Source: Azotobacter vinelandii CA
Lineage (GTDB): Bacteria; Pseudomonadota; Gammaproteobacteria; Pseudomonadales; Pseudomonadaceae
Direction: 5' to 3'
NCBI RefSeq assembly: GCF_000380335.1
Contig: NC_021149.1
Coordinates: forward strand, 3,400,501 to 3,464,500
DNA length: 64,000 nucleotides
How positions within the stretch are numbered: the first letter of the stretch is position 1; the number at the start of each line of letters is the position of its first letter. The position numbers and the translations under genes are program-made. The notes under the pieces were generated by a model. It made no database searches and was not told where the DNA came from. It saw only the letters and a program-made list of their open reading frames with translations. Shown here piece after piece: positions 38,607-47,755 of the stretch.

Positions 38607-39335
38607 TCAATCGCCAGGAATCAGGCTGACGGGAACCAGATTCAGATTTTCGTTACGCCGCTCGATATAAAGCCGGTAGTCATAGCGGGCTCCGGGAAAA
38701 CCGATCATTTTCCACCCGGCCATGTTTTTATTGCCGCCATGAATCGGATCGGCCAGATAGCCTTCCCTGGCGTTCTGCAGCATTAGCTCGAACAAGGCCC
38801 GGCTGTCGATCTCTTTGCCGAGATCGATCTTTCCGGCTTCCATGTTCGTCAGGAACTCATCGATCCGTGAGTCGCTCAATGTGTGAAAAGAACTGTTCCA
38901 GGTATTTCGCGCCCAGGTTTCCAGGGCTTTCAGACCGGTCAGATAACGTTCGCGCGGCGAAGAGATGAATTGCGGGCCGCCCATCATTTTCTTTTCGTTA
39001 TCGGGATCGAAGGGGCCCGATAAATAGAGTGCCGCGCCGGAGCCGTAATCGCCGGCCAGCTCATTGTCGATGAACTCGATGCAGCCGGCCTCGCTGGCCG
39101 AAGGGCCCCATTCGTCCGCGGGAATGAGCCGGTCGAAGACCGCCGCCAGATTCTTTCTGGCGATTTCGTCGGTCAGTACCCGATACCCTTGCCGCCCGGC
39201 CGGCTTCGGCAAGTGATCCTCGTTCATCCGGGTTTCCGACGGCACCTTGTGCAACTCTTTCGCGAGCAACCCGGGTACGGCTACCCATGACGCGGCAAGG
39301 GTACCGAGTGAAAAGATCGCTTTTCTTCGATTCAT
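38607..39335 (-). CDS. Tat-exported small subunit (gluconate 2-dehydrogenase subunit 3 family)
   Basis: This 242-residue small subunit forms the export and maturation partner of the GMC flavoprotein. The start at 39335 gives MNRRKAIFSLGTLAASWVAV, a Tat signal with the twin-Arg motif NRRKAIF. Family features are visible in LAAVFDRLIPADEWGPSASE and AGCIEFIDNELAGDYGSGAA. The C-terminus, GGNKNMAGWKMIGFPGARYD, is a conserved signature of this family. The flavoprotein gene starts 17 bp downstream. Because the large subunit has no signal peptide, the complex probably folds in the cytoplasm and is carried out by this subunit's Tat signal. Confidence 0.92.
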   Translation of the reverse strand: MNRRKAIFSLGTLAASWVAVPGLLAKELHKVPSETRMNEDHLPKPAGRQGYRVLTDEIARKNLAAVFDRLIPADEWGPSASEAGCIEFIDNELAGDYGSGAALYLSGPFDPDNEKKMMGGPQFISSPRERYLTGLKALETWARNTWNSSFHTLSDSRIDEFLTNMEAGKIDLGKEIDSRALFELMLQNAREGYLADPIHGGNKNMAGWKMIGFPGARYDYRLYIERRNENLNLVPVSLIPGD

Positions 39336-39583
39336 TTTTATTTTCCTCAACACGGCGAATTCCGCCGTCAGACAGGTTGAATACCCGCCAGCCACGAACT
39401 CCAGGCAATACCTACCCGCTCCGCCAAAAGCGGAGTTTTCCCTATCACGAAGTCAAGGCTTCACTGACAGCGCCTTGGGCTCCCCCAATGCAGAACGAGT
39501 CGATACCGCCCGGTTCTCGGCGGGATTGGCTGAATTGGTTTTATTATCAAGGCCGGAGTTCGAGTTCTGTTCTCCCGTTGTTT

Positions 39584-40600
39584 TCATTGCTTCAAGTGCG
39601 AGCGCCTTATCTTCAATTCGCCATGGCGCCAGTCGCCCTCTTCAATGGCTCGACCGTCGATGAGCCGATTCAGCGCCTCGGTGATCAGCCGGTCGGTCCG
39701 CTGGTTATAGCTGGTCAGTTGCAAACGGGATGTACTGGCCTCATCGATATCGTCGAAACCGACAACGGCGATATTCCTTTCGCCTTTACGTTCATGAAGC
39801 GCATCGAGCACGCCGACGGCGAGAATGTCGTTCTCGCAGAACAAGGCATCCGGCCATTCATCGACCGGCGTCGAGAGCAGATATTCGGACATGATCCGAT
39901 AGGCCACATCCCGCTCATAACGGCCCGTGACCAGCAATAGTTCAATATCCTTGCCCGCCTCGGTCAGACCGTCCCGATAGCCATCCATGCGGAACGAATG
40001 GCTGGTGGCCGTATCCGGGCCCTTCATGTAACCGAAGCGCCGGTGCCCCTGTGCCAGCAACAATTCGGCGATCTCGCGGCCGGCCCTTCTGCCGTCGAGG
40101 TTGATCGCCTGTATGCTGGGGTGGTCGCTGTTCCGGCCGACCTGAACCAAGGGAATGCAGTACATCTCTTGCGCGATGGCGATCAACTCATCGGTCAATA
40201 CGGTGCCCAGGAACAGAATCCCATCGACCTGCAACTGATCGGCCATGGCCATCACCGCGCGGTAATTCTCCCCCTCGTCGATATTGAGCAGCAGCGCCAT
40301 GTAGCCTCTGGCCTGCAACTGCCTGGTCACCACTTCCAGCCAGCGCATCGAATGCGGGTTTTTCATCTGGTCTATCGCGACGCCGATGATATGCGTGCGC
40401 TTCTTGGACAAACTGCGCGCCAGCAGATTGGGCCGATAGCCGAGCGTCCTGGCCGCCGCCAATACGCGCTCGCGCGCCTTGGCCGAAATGGAAGCGCCAG
40501 GCGTGAAGGCGCGTGAAACCGTCCATTTGGAAACCCCGGCCAGCATCGCCACATCGCCTGCGGTCGCTTTCTGAGGTCGGTCTTCTTTCGTCAGTGTCAT
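39584..40600 (-). CDS. LacI-family transcriptional regulator
   Basis: This 338-residue regulator has the LacI-type N-terminal helix-turn-helix, TAGDVAMLAGVSKWTVSRAF with TPGASISAKARERVLAAART, followed by the hinge SLSKKRTHIIGVAI and a periplasmic-binding-protein-like effector domain. It lies in the middle of the sugar cluster and on the same strand, so it presumably represses the flanking isomerase, transporter and dehydrogenase genes until the inducer sugar appears. The gap of about 250 bp to the Tat subunit gene leaves room for a regulated promoter. The start is followed closely by the isomerase end upstream. Confidence 0.93.
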   Translation of the reverse strand: MTLTKEDRPQKATAGDVAMLAGVSKWTVSRAFTPGASISAKARERVLAAARTLGYRPNLLARSLSKKRTHIIGVAIDQMKNPHSMRWLEVVTRQLQARGYMALLLNIDEGENYRAVMAMADQLQVDGILFLGTVLTDELIAIAQEMYCIPLVQVGRNSDHPSIQAINLDGRRAGREIAELLLAQGHRRFGYMKGPDTATSHSFRMDGYRDGLTEAGKDIELLLVTGRYERDVAYRIMSEYLLSTPVDEWPDALFCENDILAVGVLDALHERKGERNIAVVGFDDIDEASTSRLQLTSYNQRTDRLITEALNRLIDGRAIEEGDWRHGELKIRRSHLKQ

Positions 40601-40643
40601 CGATCCTGGTCTCGGCGCTGGCGGGTTTTCACGGATGGTTTCT

Positions 40644-41468
40644 CTAGCCGGTGTACTTGGTCATGGTTTCGATGACTTTCTTCGCCAGTTCCCCATGGTC
40701 CATTTCCCAGCAGAGCGGGCTGTACAATTCCGGCGACCACACGCCGTCGAAGCCGGTCGCCTTGACGGCATCCGTCCATGCCTGGATATCGATATCGCCT
40801 TCTCCCGGAAGATAGGCGCGCAACACGCTTTCATCCCAGGCCTCGCCCGGCCCGGGTTTGCGTCCGTCGCCAAAATGCACGCCGTAGATCAGCGCGGGGT
40901 CCAGCGCCGCCACATCCGCGGGAGTGCTGGCGCCCGTCGCGTAGAGATGCCAGAAATCGATGACCAGGCCGACATTGGGCCTGCCGACACGCTCGATCGC
41001 TTCCAGGGCCTGCGGCAAGGTGTTGAATCTGGTGTGGGCGATGATTTCGATCTGGTAGCGCACGCCGTATTTCAAGCCGATGTCGGCAATCCGGGCGATA
41101 TTTTCAGCCACGATGTTTTCGATCTGCTCTTGCGGCAAGTGATCGATGCTATGTACGGCCTGCATTTGAACAGTCGGGCATTCCAGCTCGGCGGCGGCCT
41201 GGGTCAACCGGGTCGCTTCGGCCAGCATCTGTTCCTTTTCCTTTCCCTGATAACGCTCGATACCGACCAATGCGTTCACGCAAAGCGTTTTCAGTCCGAA
41301 GCCATCCACCCGTCGTTTCAGCGCGGCGGTGGTGCCGCCGTTATCGAGATAGCGCAACAGCTTGTTGAAAAGAAACTCCAGTCCATCGTAGCCGGTTTCC
41401 GCGGCGATTCGCGCCTCGGTAACCACATTGCAGTGATAGGTGGAAAGACCGTGCAGTGCCTTCATCAT
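40644..41468 (-). CDS. Sugar phosphate isomerase/epimerase-like TIM-barrel protein (1)
   Basis: This 274-residue protein has the xylose-isomerase-like TIM-barrel fold. Metal-binding acidic and His residues appear along the barrel: the Glu region in YDGLEFLFNKL, HSIDHLP, IEIIAHTRFN, GLVIDFWHLYATG, YGVHFGDGRKPG and WSPELYSP. Members isomerise or epimerise sugars or, as shown for some relatives, cleave or hydrate 3-keto-glycosides. The neighbouring GMC dehydrogenase and a second TIM-barrel gene favour action on an oxidised sugar. It follows the MFS gene by 14 bp, so it is co-transcribed. Confidence 0.88.
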   Translation of the reverse strand: MMKALHGLSTYHCNVVTEARIAAETGYDGLEFLFNKLLRYLDNGGTTAALKRRVDGFGLKTLCVNALVGIERYQGKEKEQMLAEATRLTQAAAELECPTVQMQAVHSIDHLPQEQIENIVAENIARIADIGLKYGVRYQIEIIAHTRFNTLPQALEAIERVGRPNVGLVIDFWHLYATGASTPADVAALDPALIYGVHFGDGRKPGPGEAWDESVLRAYLPGEGDIDIQAWTDAVKATGFDGVWSPELYSPLCWEMDHGELAKKVIETMTKYTG

Positions 41469-41482
41469 TGTTGTTCACCTCT

Positions 41483-42928
41483 TCATATATCGGAAACAGC
41501 GATACTCGTACGAGTTTCGCCGGTTTTTCTGGATAACTTGCGGCGATGGCTTTCGATCAACGCTTCCATGTCGTCCAGGGCGACGCCCCTGGTTTCCGGC
41601 AGATAGCGAATCAGGAAAAACAGGCAGAACAGATTGAACGCCACGAATATCCACATGGTGAAGGCCCCGTTGAACGACTCCTGCAATACGGGGATTTCGT
41701 TGATCATCGGGAAGAACTGGGTCACCAGGAAGTTGAAGGCCCACATGAGCGTGACGGCCAGTCCGGTGGCATGACTTCTTATCCGCGGCGGAAATATTTC
41801 CGAAAGCAGTACCCAGCAACCAGCACTCCAACTGATACCGAACATCGCCATGAAAAACAGTGCGGCGAAAATGGACAGGTAACCGGAATGATGGGTGTAC
41901 ATGCTGTATGAAATCAGCAACAGCCCCACGATCGAGCCAATGGTGCCGAACTTCATCACCGGACGGCGTCCGAAACGGTCGAACAGCGTCATGCCGACGA
42001 AGGAGGCGATACCCGTGAACAGACCGATGAAAATGGTTTGAAAAAGCAGCGCGTCCTTGGACATGTCGCCGGTCTGCAGAATAACCGGAGCGTAATACAT
42101 GACGATCGCCGCGCCGGTGAATTGCTGGAGTACCCCGATGGCGCAGCCGACGATGAGGCCATAACGCAATACCGGCGTGCGCAGGATGACCCCCAAGCCC
42201 AGACTGCCGCCGGCAGTCTCGCGTGCGGAAAAGAACTGCCGGGCTTCTTCATGGTTCAGGTCCGGATATATCTTCGACAGAACCTTGATCGCTCTCTCGA
42301 CGCGCCGTGTATCGATGCACCAGGTCGGCGATTCCGGGAGTATCAGCGTGCAAACCAGCATCAACGCCACCGGAACGAATTGCGCACCCATCATCCAGCG
42401 CCAGCCGACCTCGACCAGCCAGGCTTCCGTCATCCCCTTGCCGATCAGGAAGTTCACCAGGAAAACCAGGGTTTGCGAACCCAGTAGCGACAGGTCCCAG
42501 ATGCCGGACGCCTTGCCACGAATATCCCTTGGCGCTATTTCCCCCATGTACAGGGGGACGACCGTGCTCGCCAGACCGATGCCTATACCGGCGACGATCC
42601 TTGCCGACGAGAAGATGGCAAAGGAGTCCGCGAACGTCGTGCCGTATGCCGAAATCGCAAAGGCCAGCGTCGAGAGCAGCAGCGTGGACTTGCGGCCTAT
42701 CCGGTCGGCCAGTTTCCCGGCGGCCAGCGCCCCCAGGACACAACCGACGAAAATGCTGGAAACGATCCAGCCTGTTTCGGCCGGGCTCAGATGGAAGTAT
42801 TGCTGTATCAATTCGACCGAGCCGGAAATGACGCCGGTCGAAAAGCCGAACATCACTCCGCCCAGGGTGGCGATACAGCAGAGCCAGTAGACGTAGGCGG
42901 CTTTGTACCTTTCTTTGCTCAACATCAC
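41483..42928 (-). CDS. MFS sugar-porter family transporter
   Basis: This 481-residue inner-membrane transporter belongs to the sugar porter branch of the major facilitator superfamily (XylE/GalP relatives), which take up monosaccharides with protons. Signature motifs are present: GKLADRIGRKSTLLLSTLA in the first cytoplasmic loop, GIGIGLASTVVPLYMGEIAP, LPESPTWCIDTRR in the central loop, LFDRFGRRPVMKFGTIGS, and the terminal YLPETRGVALDDMEALIE. The gene sits between two TIM-barrel enzyme genes with 14-bp gaps on both sides, so the three form one operon. The sugar is unknown; it could be the oxidised product of the periplasmic dehydrogenase. Confidence 0.93.
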   Translation of the reverse strand: MMLSKERYKAAYVYWLCCIATLGGVMFGFSTGVISGSVELIQQYFHLSPAETGWIVSSIFVGCVLGALAAGKLADRIGRKSTLLLSTLAFAISAYGTTFADSFAIFSSARIVAGIGIGLASTVVPLYMGEIAPRDIRGKASGIWDLSLLGSQTLVFLVNFLIGKGMTEAWLVEVGWRWMMGAQFVPVALMLVCTLILPESPTWCIDTRRVERAIKVLSKIYPDLNHEEARQFFSARETAGGSLGLGVILRTPVLRYGLIVGCAIGVLQQFTGAAIVMYYAPVILQTGDMSKDALLFQTIFIGLFTGIASFVGMTLFDRFGRRPVMKFGTIGSIVGLLLISYSMYTHHSGYLSIFAALFFMAMFGISWSAGCWVLLSEIFPPRIRSHATGLAVTLMWAFNFLVTQFFPMINEIPVLQESFNGAFTMWIFVAFNLFCLFFLIRYLPETRGVALDDMEALIESHRRKLSRKTGETRTSIAVSDI

Positions 42929-42942
42929 TTACCCCCGGCGAA

Positions 42943-43884
42943 CTAGCGAGACAGCGACTGCATCAAGGCGGAGATGGAGGTCGTGATGCCGGCTTCCACG
43001 GACATGGTCAGGTCTTCCATTTCCAGCGAGACCCAATCGTCGTATCCGGTCATCCGCAGAACGGAGAAAAACTCCCTCCACCACTGCAAATCGCGTCCAC
43101 AACCCACCGCGACATAGTTCCAGGTGCGGGACTTCGTTTCCGTCACCGGCCGGTACTCCAGCAAGCCGTCGATGTCGGCGAGGCCTTTCTCGATGCGGGC
43201 ATCCTTTCCATGCACATGGAAAACCACGCCCTCCAGTTTGCGCGCCGCCGCAATGGGCTCGGCGCCTATCGCGATCAAGTGCGATGGATCGAGGTTTATT
43301 CCGATGATGTCGTCGACCGCCTCCCGCAACCGCAACAGGGTGGAAGGGTTGTAGACCAGTTGGCTGGGAAACTCCTCGATGGCGATTTTTTCCACGCCAT
43401 GCCGCTTCGCGTGCTCGGTGAATCTTTTCCACCAGGGAATGGCGACCTCGTTCCACTGGTAGTCGATAACGCCCGGCATGTAGTCCGGCCAGGAAATGGT
43501 GGAGGTGATCCAGTTGGGGATCTTGTCGTCCGGTCCGCCGCCGGGCAGACCGCTCATCATGACGATCTTTTTCACCCCCAGCCTGCCGGCCAGCTCCACC
43601 GTCCGGTAACTGCTGGCGGTATGTCTTTCGCCAAGCTCACCGGGGGCCAGGGGATTGCCCGAGCAGTTCAGCGCCACGATTTCCATGTCGCGCCGTTCCA
43701 GTTCCGCCCGGAAGCGGGCGAGCTTCTCCGGCGATGCCAACAGCTCGTCGGTCCTGACGTGCGGACAAGGAGACCAGCCGCCCGCGGTCATTTCCACGCC
43801 CTGTATGCCGTAACTTTTCACCCTGTCGAGCATTTCGGCGAAGGGCAAATTCGCCAGAACATCGGTACATAGTGCGAGTTTCAT
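42943..43884 (-). CDS. Sugar phosphate isomerase/epimerase-like TIM-barrel protein (2)
   Basis: This 313-residue protein is a second TIM-barrel enzyme of the AP-endonuclease-2/IolE superfamily. The start at 43884 (MKLALCTDVLANLPFAEMLD) follows AGGAT. Barrel residues likely to bind a metal occur in GIQGVEMTAGGWSPCPHV, IAIEEFPSQLVYN, INLDPSHLIAIG, VVFHVHGKDARIE and WVSLEMEDLTMS. It is the first gene of the cluster, 14 bp before the transporter. Two different TIM-barrel enzymes with one dehydrogenase recall 3-keto-sugar elimination and hydration pathways. Plain isomerisation remains possible. Confidence 0.9.
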   Translation of the reverse strand: MKLALCTDVLANLPFAEMLDRVKSYGIQGVEMTAGGWSPCPHVRTDELLASPEKLARFRAELERRDMEIVALNCSGNPLAPGELGERHTASSYRTVELAGRLGVKKIVMMSGLPGGGPDDKIPNWITSTISWPDYMPGVIDYQWNEVAIPWWKRFTEHAKRHGVEKIAIEEFPSQLVYNPSTLLRLREAVDDIIGINLDPSHLIAIGAEPIAAARKLEGVVFHVHGKDARIEKGLADIDGLLEYRPVTETKSRTWNYVAVGCGRDLQWWREFFSVLRMTGYDDWVSLEMEDLTMSVEAGITTSISALMQSLSR

Positions 43885-44449
43885 TGTTTTTATCCTGACT
43901 CTGGATCTGGTTGAACAGCTTGAAAACCATTCACTCATCGCCGGGCCTGAAAGCCCATTCGCACCCAACGCAAGCTATGCTCGCCTCGTTTTGCAACCGG
44001 GTGCAAGCGCGATGCGACAAATCTACACAACGGAGAAAATAAATTCCATATAGTTTTTTATGGAAAAAAAATTCCATTTAAAGAGTGAGGAAATGGGCTA
44101 CCAGCCTTGAAGGCGGTATCGTCGAGATCGATATGGTGGGCAGCCGGCCAGCATTGCCTGGGCGATCCGCCTGCACGGAGCGGAACGGGTCATGTCCTGG
44201 CGGTCCGGGACAATCGGCCAGCCCCGGCCGGGCCATCCGGGATTTCTTCGCTCTCTACGCGAGCCTCACCCGAGAAGACCCTGCATAGGCTTTTCGAGAC
44301 GATGGAAAAGAATCGCGGGCATCTGGAGCACCCTCTCCGTCATGCGTTCGATGCCTTGTGGTGCCTGCCGCGCTCCGAACGAGGGCCGGACCCGAAGTCC
44401 TTCGCCATCCACCAGTCCACAACGCAGCACACTCCGTCTGTCGAGCCAT
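43885..44449. other. Leader of the sugar operon; no gene recognised
   Basis: About 560 bp. The part nearest the operon is AT-rich and holds the palindrome at 44044-44065. The remainder shows no supported gene. Confidence 0.5.
44044..44065. promoter_or_regulatory. Candidate operator upstream of the sugar operon
   Basis: TTCCATA-N8-TATGGAA is a perfect inverted repeat 160 bp upstream of the first operon gene, and a third TTCCAT follows nearby. It could bind the cluster's LacI regulator, but the symmetry lacks the usual central CG. Confidence 0.35.
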
Positions 44450-44612
44450 CACTGTGCATCGTCGACGGCAAAACTACCTGCCCGCACGAAAAAGCGCCTC
44501 GTAGTCCCCCTGGCCATCGGCATGCACTCAAAGATACGGCGCAGCCCAGCATAGGCTCCTGCTCATTGGCCTTGACGATTTCGACCAGACCGTAGAAGGA
44601 AGGCTTTTCTGC
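44450..44612 (-). pseudogene. IS66-family transposase fragment
   Basis: Minus-strand pieces FYGLVEIVKANEQEPM and, in a shifted frame, LRRIFECMPMARGTTRRFFV match the C-terminal region of IS66 transposases (FYxLxExAKANxxEPYxxLRxxxxxxP). Only this fragment remains. Confidence 0.65.
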
Positions 44613-44758
44613 TGACTAAGCCCCAGTGTCCGGCTCGCGCCATGCATAAAGTAGACGCGGCCAGGACTTGGGGTGGTTATGACCAGCCTGAACTCCTGCA
44701 GGAGAAAGGTGCCGATCAATGTTGCAAAGCACCTCCGCCAGAAGGTGCCCCGCGTGTT

Positions 44759-47755
44759 TCAAGCAACCAACTGCTCCTCGGTCGGCGTACCGCCGACCAC
44801 CTCGATCGCGGTGGTCGCGGCTGCCTCGGCAAAGATGAAGTCGCCCGCATCAAGCCGGTCGACGAGATCGCCGCCCAGGGCGATCTCGAACTGGTTGCCT
44901 TCGGCGTCGCTCTCGCGGTCCTTCAGGTAGGTTCTGGTGCCGTCGCCGTTGAGCACCACGGCAAGGGTGCCGTTGTAACCGTCGCCCAGCCCGGTGTAGC
45001 CGAGCGCGGACAGGTCGATCAGATCCTCGCCGGGGGTGAAGTCGGTGATGGTGTCGGTGCCGGTCACGCCGGTGCCGTAGTTGCGGAAGCTGTCGAGTGC
45101 GTCGTCGTAGCGGAACACGTCGGCGCCGCTGCCGCCGGTGAGAGTGTCGCGCCCGGCGCCGCCGTCGAGGATATCGTTGCCGGCGCCGCCGTCCAGGCTG
45201 TCGTTGCCGGCCCCGCCGAGCAATTCCTCGGCCGCACTGCCGCCGTCGAGCGTGTCGTTGCCGTCGCTGCCTTCCAGCACGACGCGCTCGTCGAGGATCA
45301 GGTTGGCCCCGGTGAACGCGGACAGGTCGCCGTCCAGGGCGATCTCGAAGCGTTCGCCGGCGGCGTTGGCCTCGTAGCTCTTCAGGTAGGTGCGGGTGCC
45401 GGTGCTGTTGACCACCACGGCCAAGGTGCCGTCGTAGCCGTCGCCCAGGCCGCTGAAACCGAGCCCGGACAGGTCGATGCGGTCGTCGGCCAGATCGAAG
45501 TCGGTAATCAGATCGGCGAAGCTGGTACTCGCGGTGCGGTAGCTGTCGGTCAGTTCGCTGAAGCGGAACACGTCGGCCCCGGCCCCGCCGCTCAGGGTGT
45601 CGCGCCCTGCCCCACCGTGGACGATTTCGTCGGCGGCCGTGCCCTGCAGGCTGTCGTTGCCGGCGCTGCCTTCGAGGAGTTGCTGGCCGCTGGGCGTGGC
45701 GAAGATGAAATCCTCGTTGCCGAGCAGCTCCAGATAGTTGCCGTCGAGGGAAAACTCGAAGCGGTAGCCGTCGGCGCCGTTCTCGTAGCTTTTCACGTAG
45801 GTGCGGTCGCCGGCGCTGTTGACCACCACGGCGAGGGTGCCGTTGTAGCCGTCGCCCAGCCCGGTGAAGCCCAGCGCCGACACGTCGAGCTTGTCTTCGC
45901 CCACGCTGAAGTCGACGATGCGGTCGCCCTGGTTGTCGCCGGTGGTGTAGTTGCGCTGGCTGTCGGACAGCGCGTCGAAGCGGAACAGGTCGGCCCCGGC
46001 CCCACCGGTGAGGGTGTCGCGCCCGGCACCGCCGACCAGGATGTCGTCGCCGCCGGCGCCGTCCAGCGTATCGTTGCCGGCATGGCCGAGCAGCGTCTCG
46101 GCGGCCGAGGTGCCGAGCAGGGCGTTGTTGCCGGCGTCCCCTTCGATGACGGGACGCTCGAAGATCAGGTTGCCGTCGTCGAGCAGGCCGGCGAAGTTGC
46201 CGTCCAGGGCGATCTCGAAACGCCGGCCCTCGGCATCCGCCTCATAGCTCTTCAGGTAGGTGCGGGTCCCGGCGCTGTTGAGCACCACGGCGAGGGTGCC
46301 GTTGTAGCCGTCGCCCAGCCCGGTGAAGCCCAACGCCGACAGGTCGATGCTGTCCTCGTCGGCGTCGAAGTCGGTGATCAGGTCGTTGAAGCTGGCGCTG
46401 TCGGTGCGGTAGCTGTCGGTGCGCGCGGAGACGCGGAACAGGTCGGCGCCCGCGCCGCCGGTCAGGTTGTCGCGCCCCGCCCCGCCGTCGAGGATGTCGT
46501 TGCCGGCGCCGCCGTTCAGGCGGTCATCGCCGTCCAGGCCGAGCAGCGTCTCGTGGGCGTCGCTGCCGGTCAGCGTGTCGTTGCCGGTCGTGCCTTCGAG
46601 GGTCGCCTGCTGGCCGGTGCCGGGCAGGTCGGAGACGACGGAGTTGGTGCCGTAGAGGCGCACCGAGCCACTCTGCACATTGCTGACGCTGTTGGCGTAG
46701 AGGCTGCTGTAGTCGGTGCCGTCGGCGCGCTCCTGGATGCCGTAGGTGGAGTTGGCCGAGCCGACGATGGTGTTGCCTTCGATCCAGGTGCCGGTGGTGG
46801 TGTAGAAATTGCCGGACACCCCGGCGGTATCGTCGTAGGACTGCAGGAGGATTTCCGCGTAGGAACCGCTCTGCGAATTGTCGTGGATGTAGTTGTCGAG
46901 GATCTGCACGTCCTCGGCGCCGTAGACGCGCACCCCATAGAGGCCGTTGCCGTAGATCTCGGCGTTCTGCAGGGTGACGTCGTGGGCCATCTTGATCTGC
47001 ACGCCTTCCAGGCCGTTGTCGTAGTAGGCGCCGCCGTCGATCAGGATGCCGTAGGGGTGAGCCACGTCGTAGGAGCCGCGCTGGATCACCAGGCCGGCGC
47101 CGCCGTTGCCGTAGGCGACGTTGTTGCTCAGGACGAAGTCGTTGGTGCTGGTGACGATGTTGAAGCCGTGGCGGTCGTTGTTGTACGAGACGTTGTTCTC
47201 GAACACCCCGCCGATCTGGAAATCGGCGACGAAGCCGTCGAGGCCGTTGTCGTGGGCCACGCTGTCGCGGATCGTCAGGTTGATGGTCTGCTCGTGCGGA
47301 TCGAAACCGTAACCGGACATTTCACGGATTTCCACCCGCTCCAGGGTCACGTCGCGGTCGGCGCCGTCCTCGCCGGGAATGTAGCCGTTGAACCAGCCGT
47401 CGACCTTGCCGCTGGTGTTGTCGCGGTTGCCGTCGAGGGTCAGGTCGCTCATGCCGAAGTTGCTGGTCTCCTCGCCATAGGCCGAGCGGACGATGCCGGT
47501 GACGTCCTGATCCCAGCCGTCGACCAGCTTGATCACCGTCTCGCCCATCCCCGCGCCGACGATGTAGACGTTGCTCTTGATGGTCAGGCAACCGTCGGAA
47601 GGCTCCTCGCCACCGCTGACCCGGTATTCGCCGGCCGGCAGGTAGACGGTGCCGCCGCCGGCCGCGTAGGCGGCATCGATCGCCGCCTGGATGGCGGCCG
47701 TATCGTCGCTGACGCCATCGCCCAGCGCCCCGAAATCTTTGACGTTGTAATCCAT
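44759..47755 (-). CDS. algE: Secreted mannuronan C-5 epimerase, A-R-R-R-R type
   Basis: This Ca2+-dependent extracellular enzyme converts mannuronate to guluronate residues in finished alginate. The 998-residue protein has a catalytic A-module (about 1-380) and four R-modules (about 386-535, 537-685, 690-825 and 828-985), each with RTX nonapeptides such as GGAGNDILDGGAGRDTLTGG. The catalytic residues are visible as Tyr149, Asp152 and His154 in YGFDPHEQT and Asp178 in GFVADFQIG. Four R-modules and this length match AlgE2 or AlgE5 of A. vinelandii; which one cannot be decided. There is no N-terminal signal, consistent with type I secretion using C-terminal information. AGGAAG precedes the start. 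No secretion genes are adjacent. Confidence 0.95.
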   Translation of the reverse strand: MDYNVKDFGALGDGVSDDTAAIQAAIDAAYAAGGGTVYLPAGEYRVSGGEEPSDGCLTIKSNVYIVGAGMGETVIKLVDGWDQDVTGIVRSAYGEETSNFGMSDLTLDGNRDNTSGKVDGWFNGYIPGEDGADRDVTLERVEIREMSGYGFDPHEQTINLTIRDSVAHDNGLDGFVADFQIGGVFENNVSYNNDRHGFNIVTSTNDFVLSNNVAYGNGGAGLVIQRGSYDVAHPYGILIDGGAYYDNGLEGVQIKMAHDVTLQNAEIYGNGLYGVRVYGAEDVQILDNYIHDNSQSGSYAEILLQSYDDTAGVSGNFYTTTGTWIEGNTIVGSANSTYGIQERADGTDYSSLYANSVSNVQSGSVRLYGTNSVVSDLPGTGQQATLEGTTGNDTLTGSDAHETLLGLDGDDRLNGGAGNDILDGGAGRDNLTGGAGADLFRVSARTDSYRTDSASFNDLITDFDADEDSIDLSALGFTGLGDGYNGTLAVVLNSAGTRTYLKSYEADAEGRRFEIALDGNFAGLLDDGNLIFERPVIEGDAGNNALLGTSAAETLLGHAGNDTLDGAGGDDILVGGAGRDTLTGGAGADLFRFDALSDSQRNYTTGDNQGDRIVDFSVGEDKLDVSALGFTGLGDGYNGTLAVVVNSAGDRTYVKSYENGADGYRFEFSLDGNYLELLGNEDFIFATPSGQQLLEGSAGNDSLQGTAADEIVHGGAGRDTLSGGAGADVFRFSELTDSYRTASTSFADLITDFDLADDRIDLSGLGFSGLGDGYDGTLAVVVNSTGTRTYLKSYEANAAGERFEIALDGDLSAFTGANLILDERVVLEGSDGNDTLDGGSAAEELLGGAGNDSLDGGAGNDILDGGAGRDTLTGGSGADVFRYDDALDSFRNYGTGVTGTDTITDFTPGEDLIDLSALGYTGLGDGYNGTLAVVLNGDGTRTYLKDRESDAEGNQFEIALGGDLVDRLDAGDFIFAEAAATTAIEVVGGTPTEEQLVA

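Noticed and set aside
35395-38670. 1091-codon open frame on the plus strand over the cytochrome and GMC genes
   Set aside because: The minus-strand genes show clear heme, FAD and GMC motifs. The plus frame is a compositional shadow.
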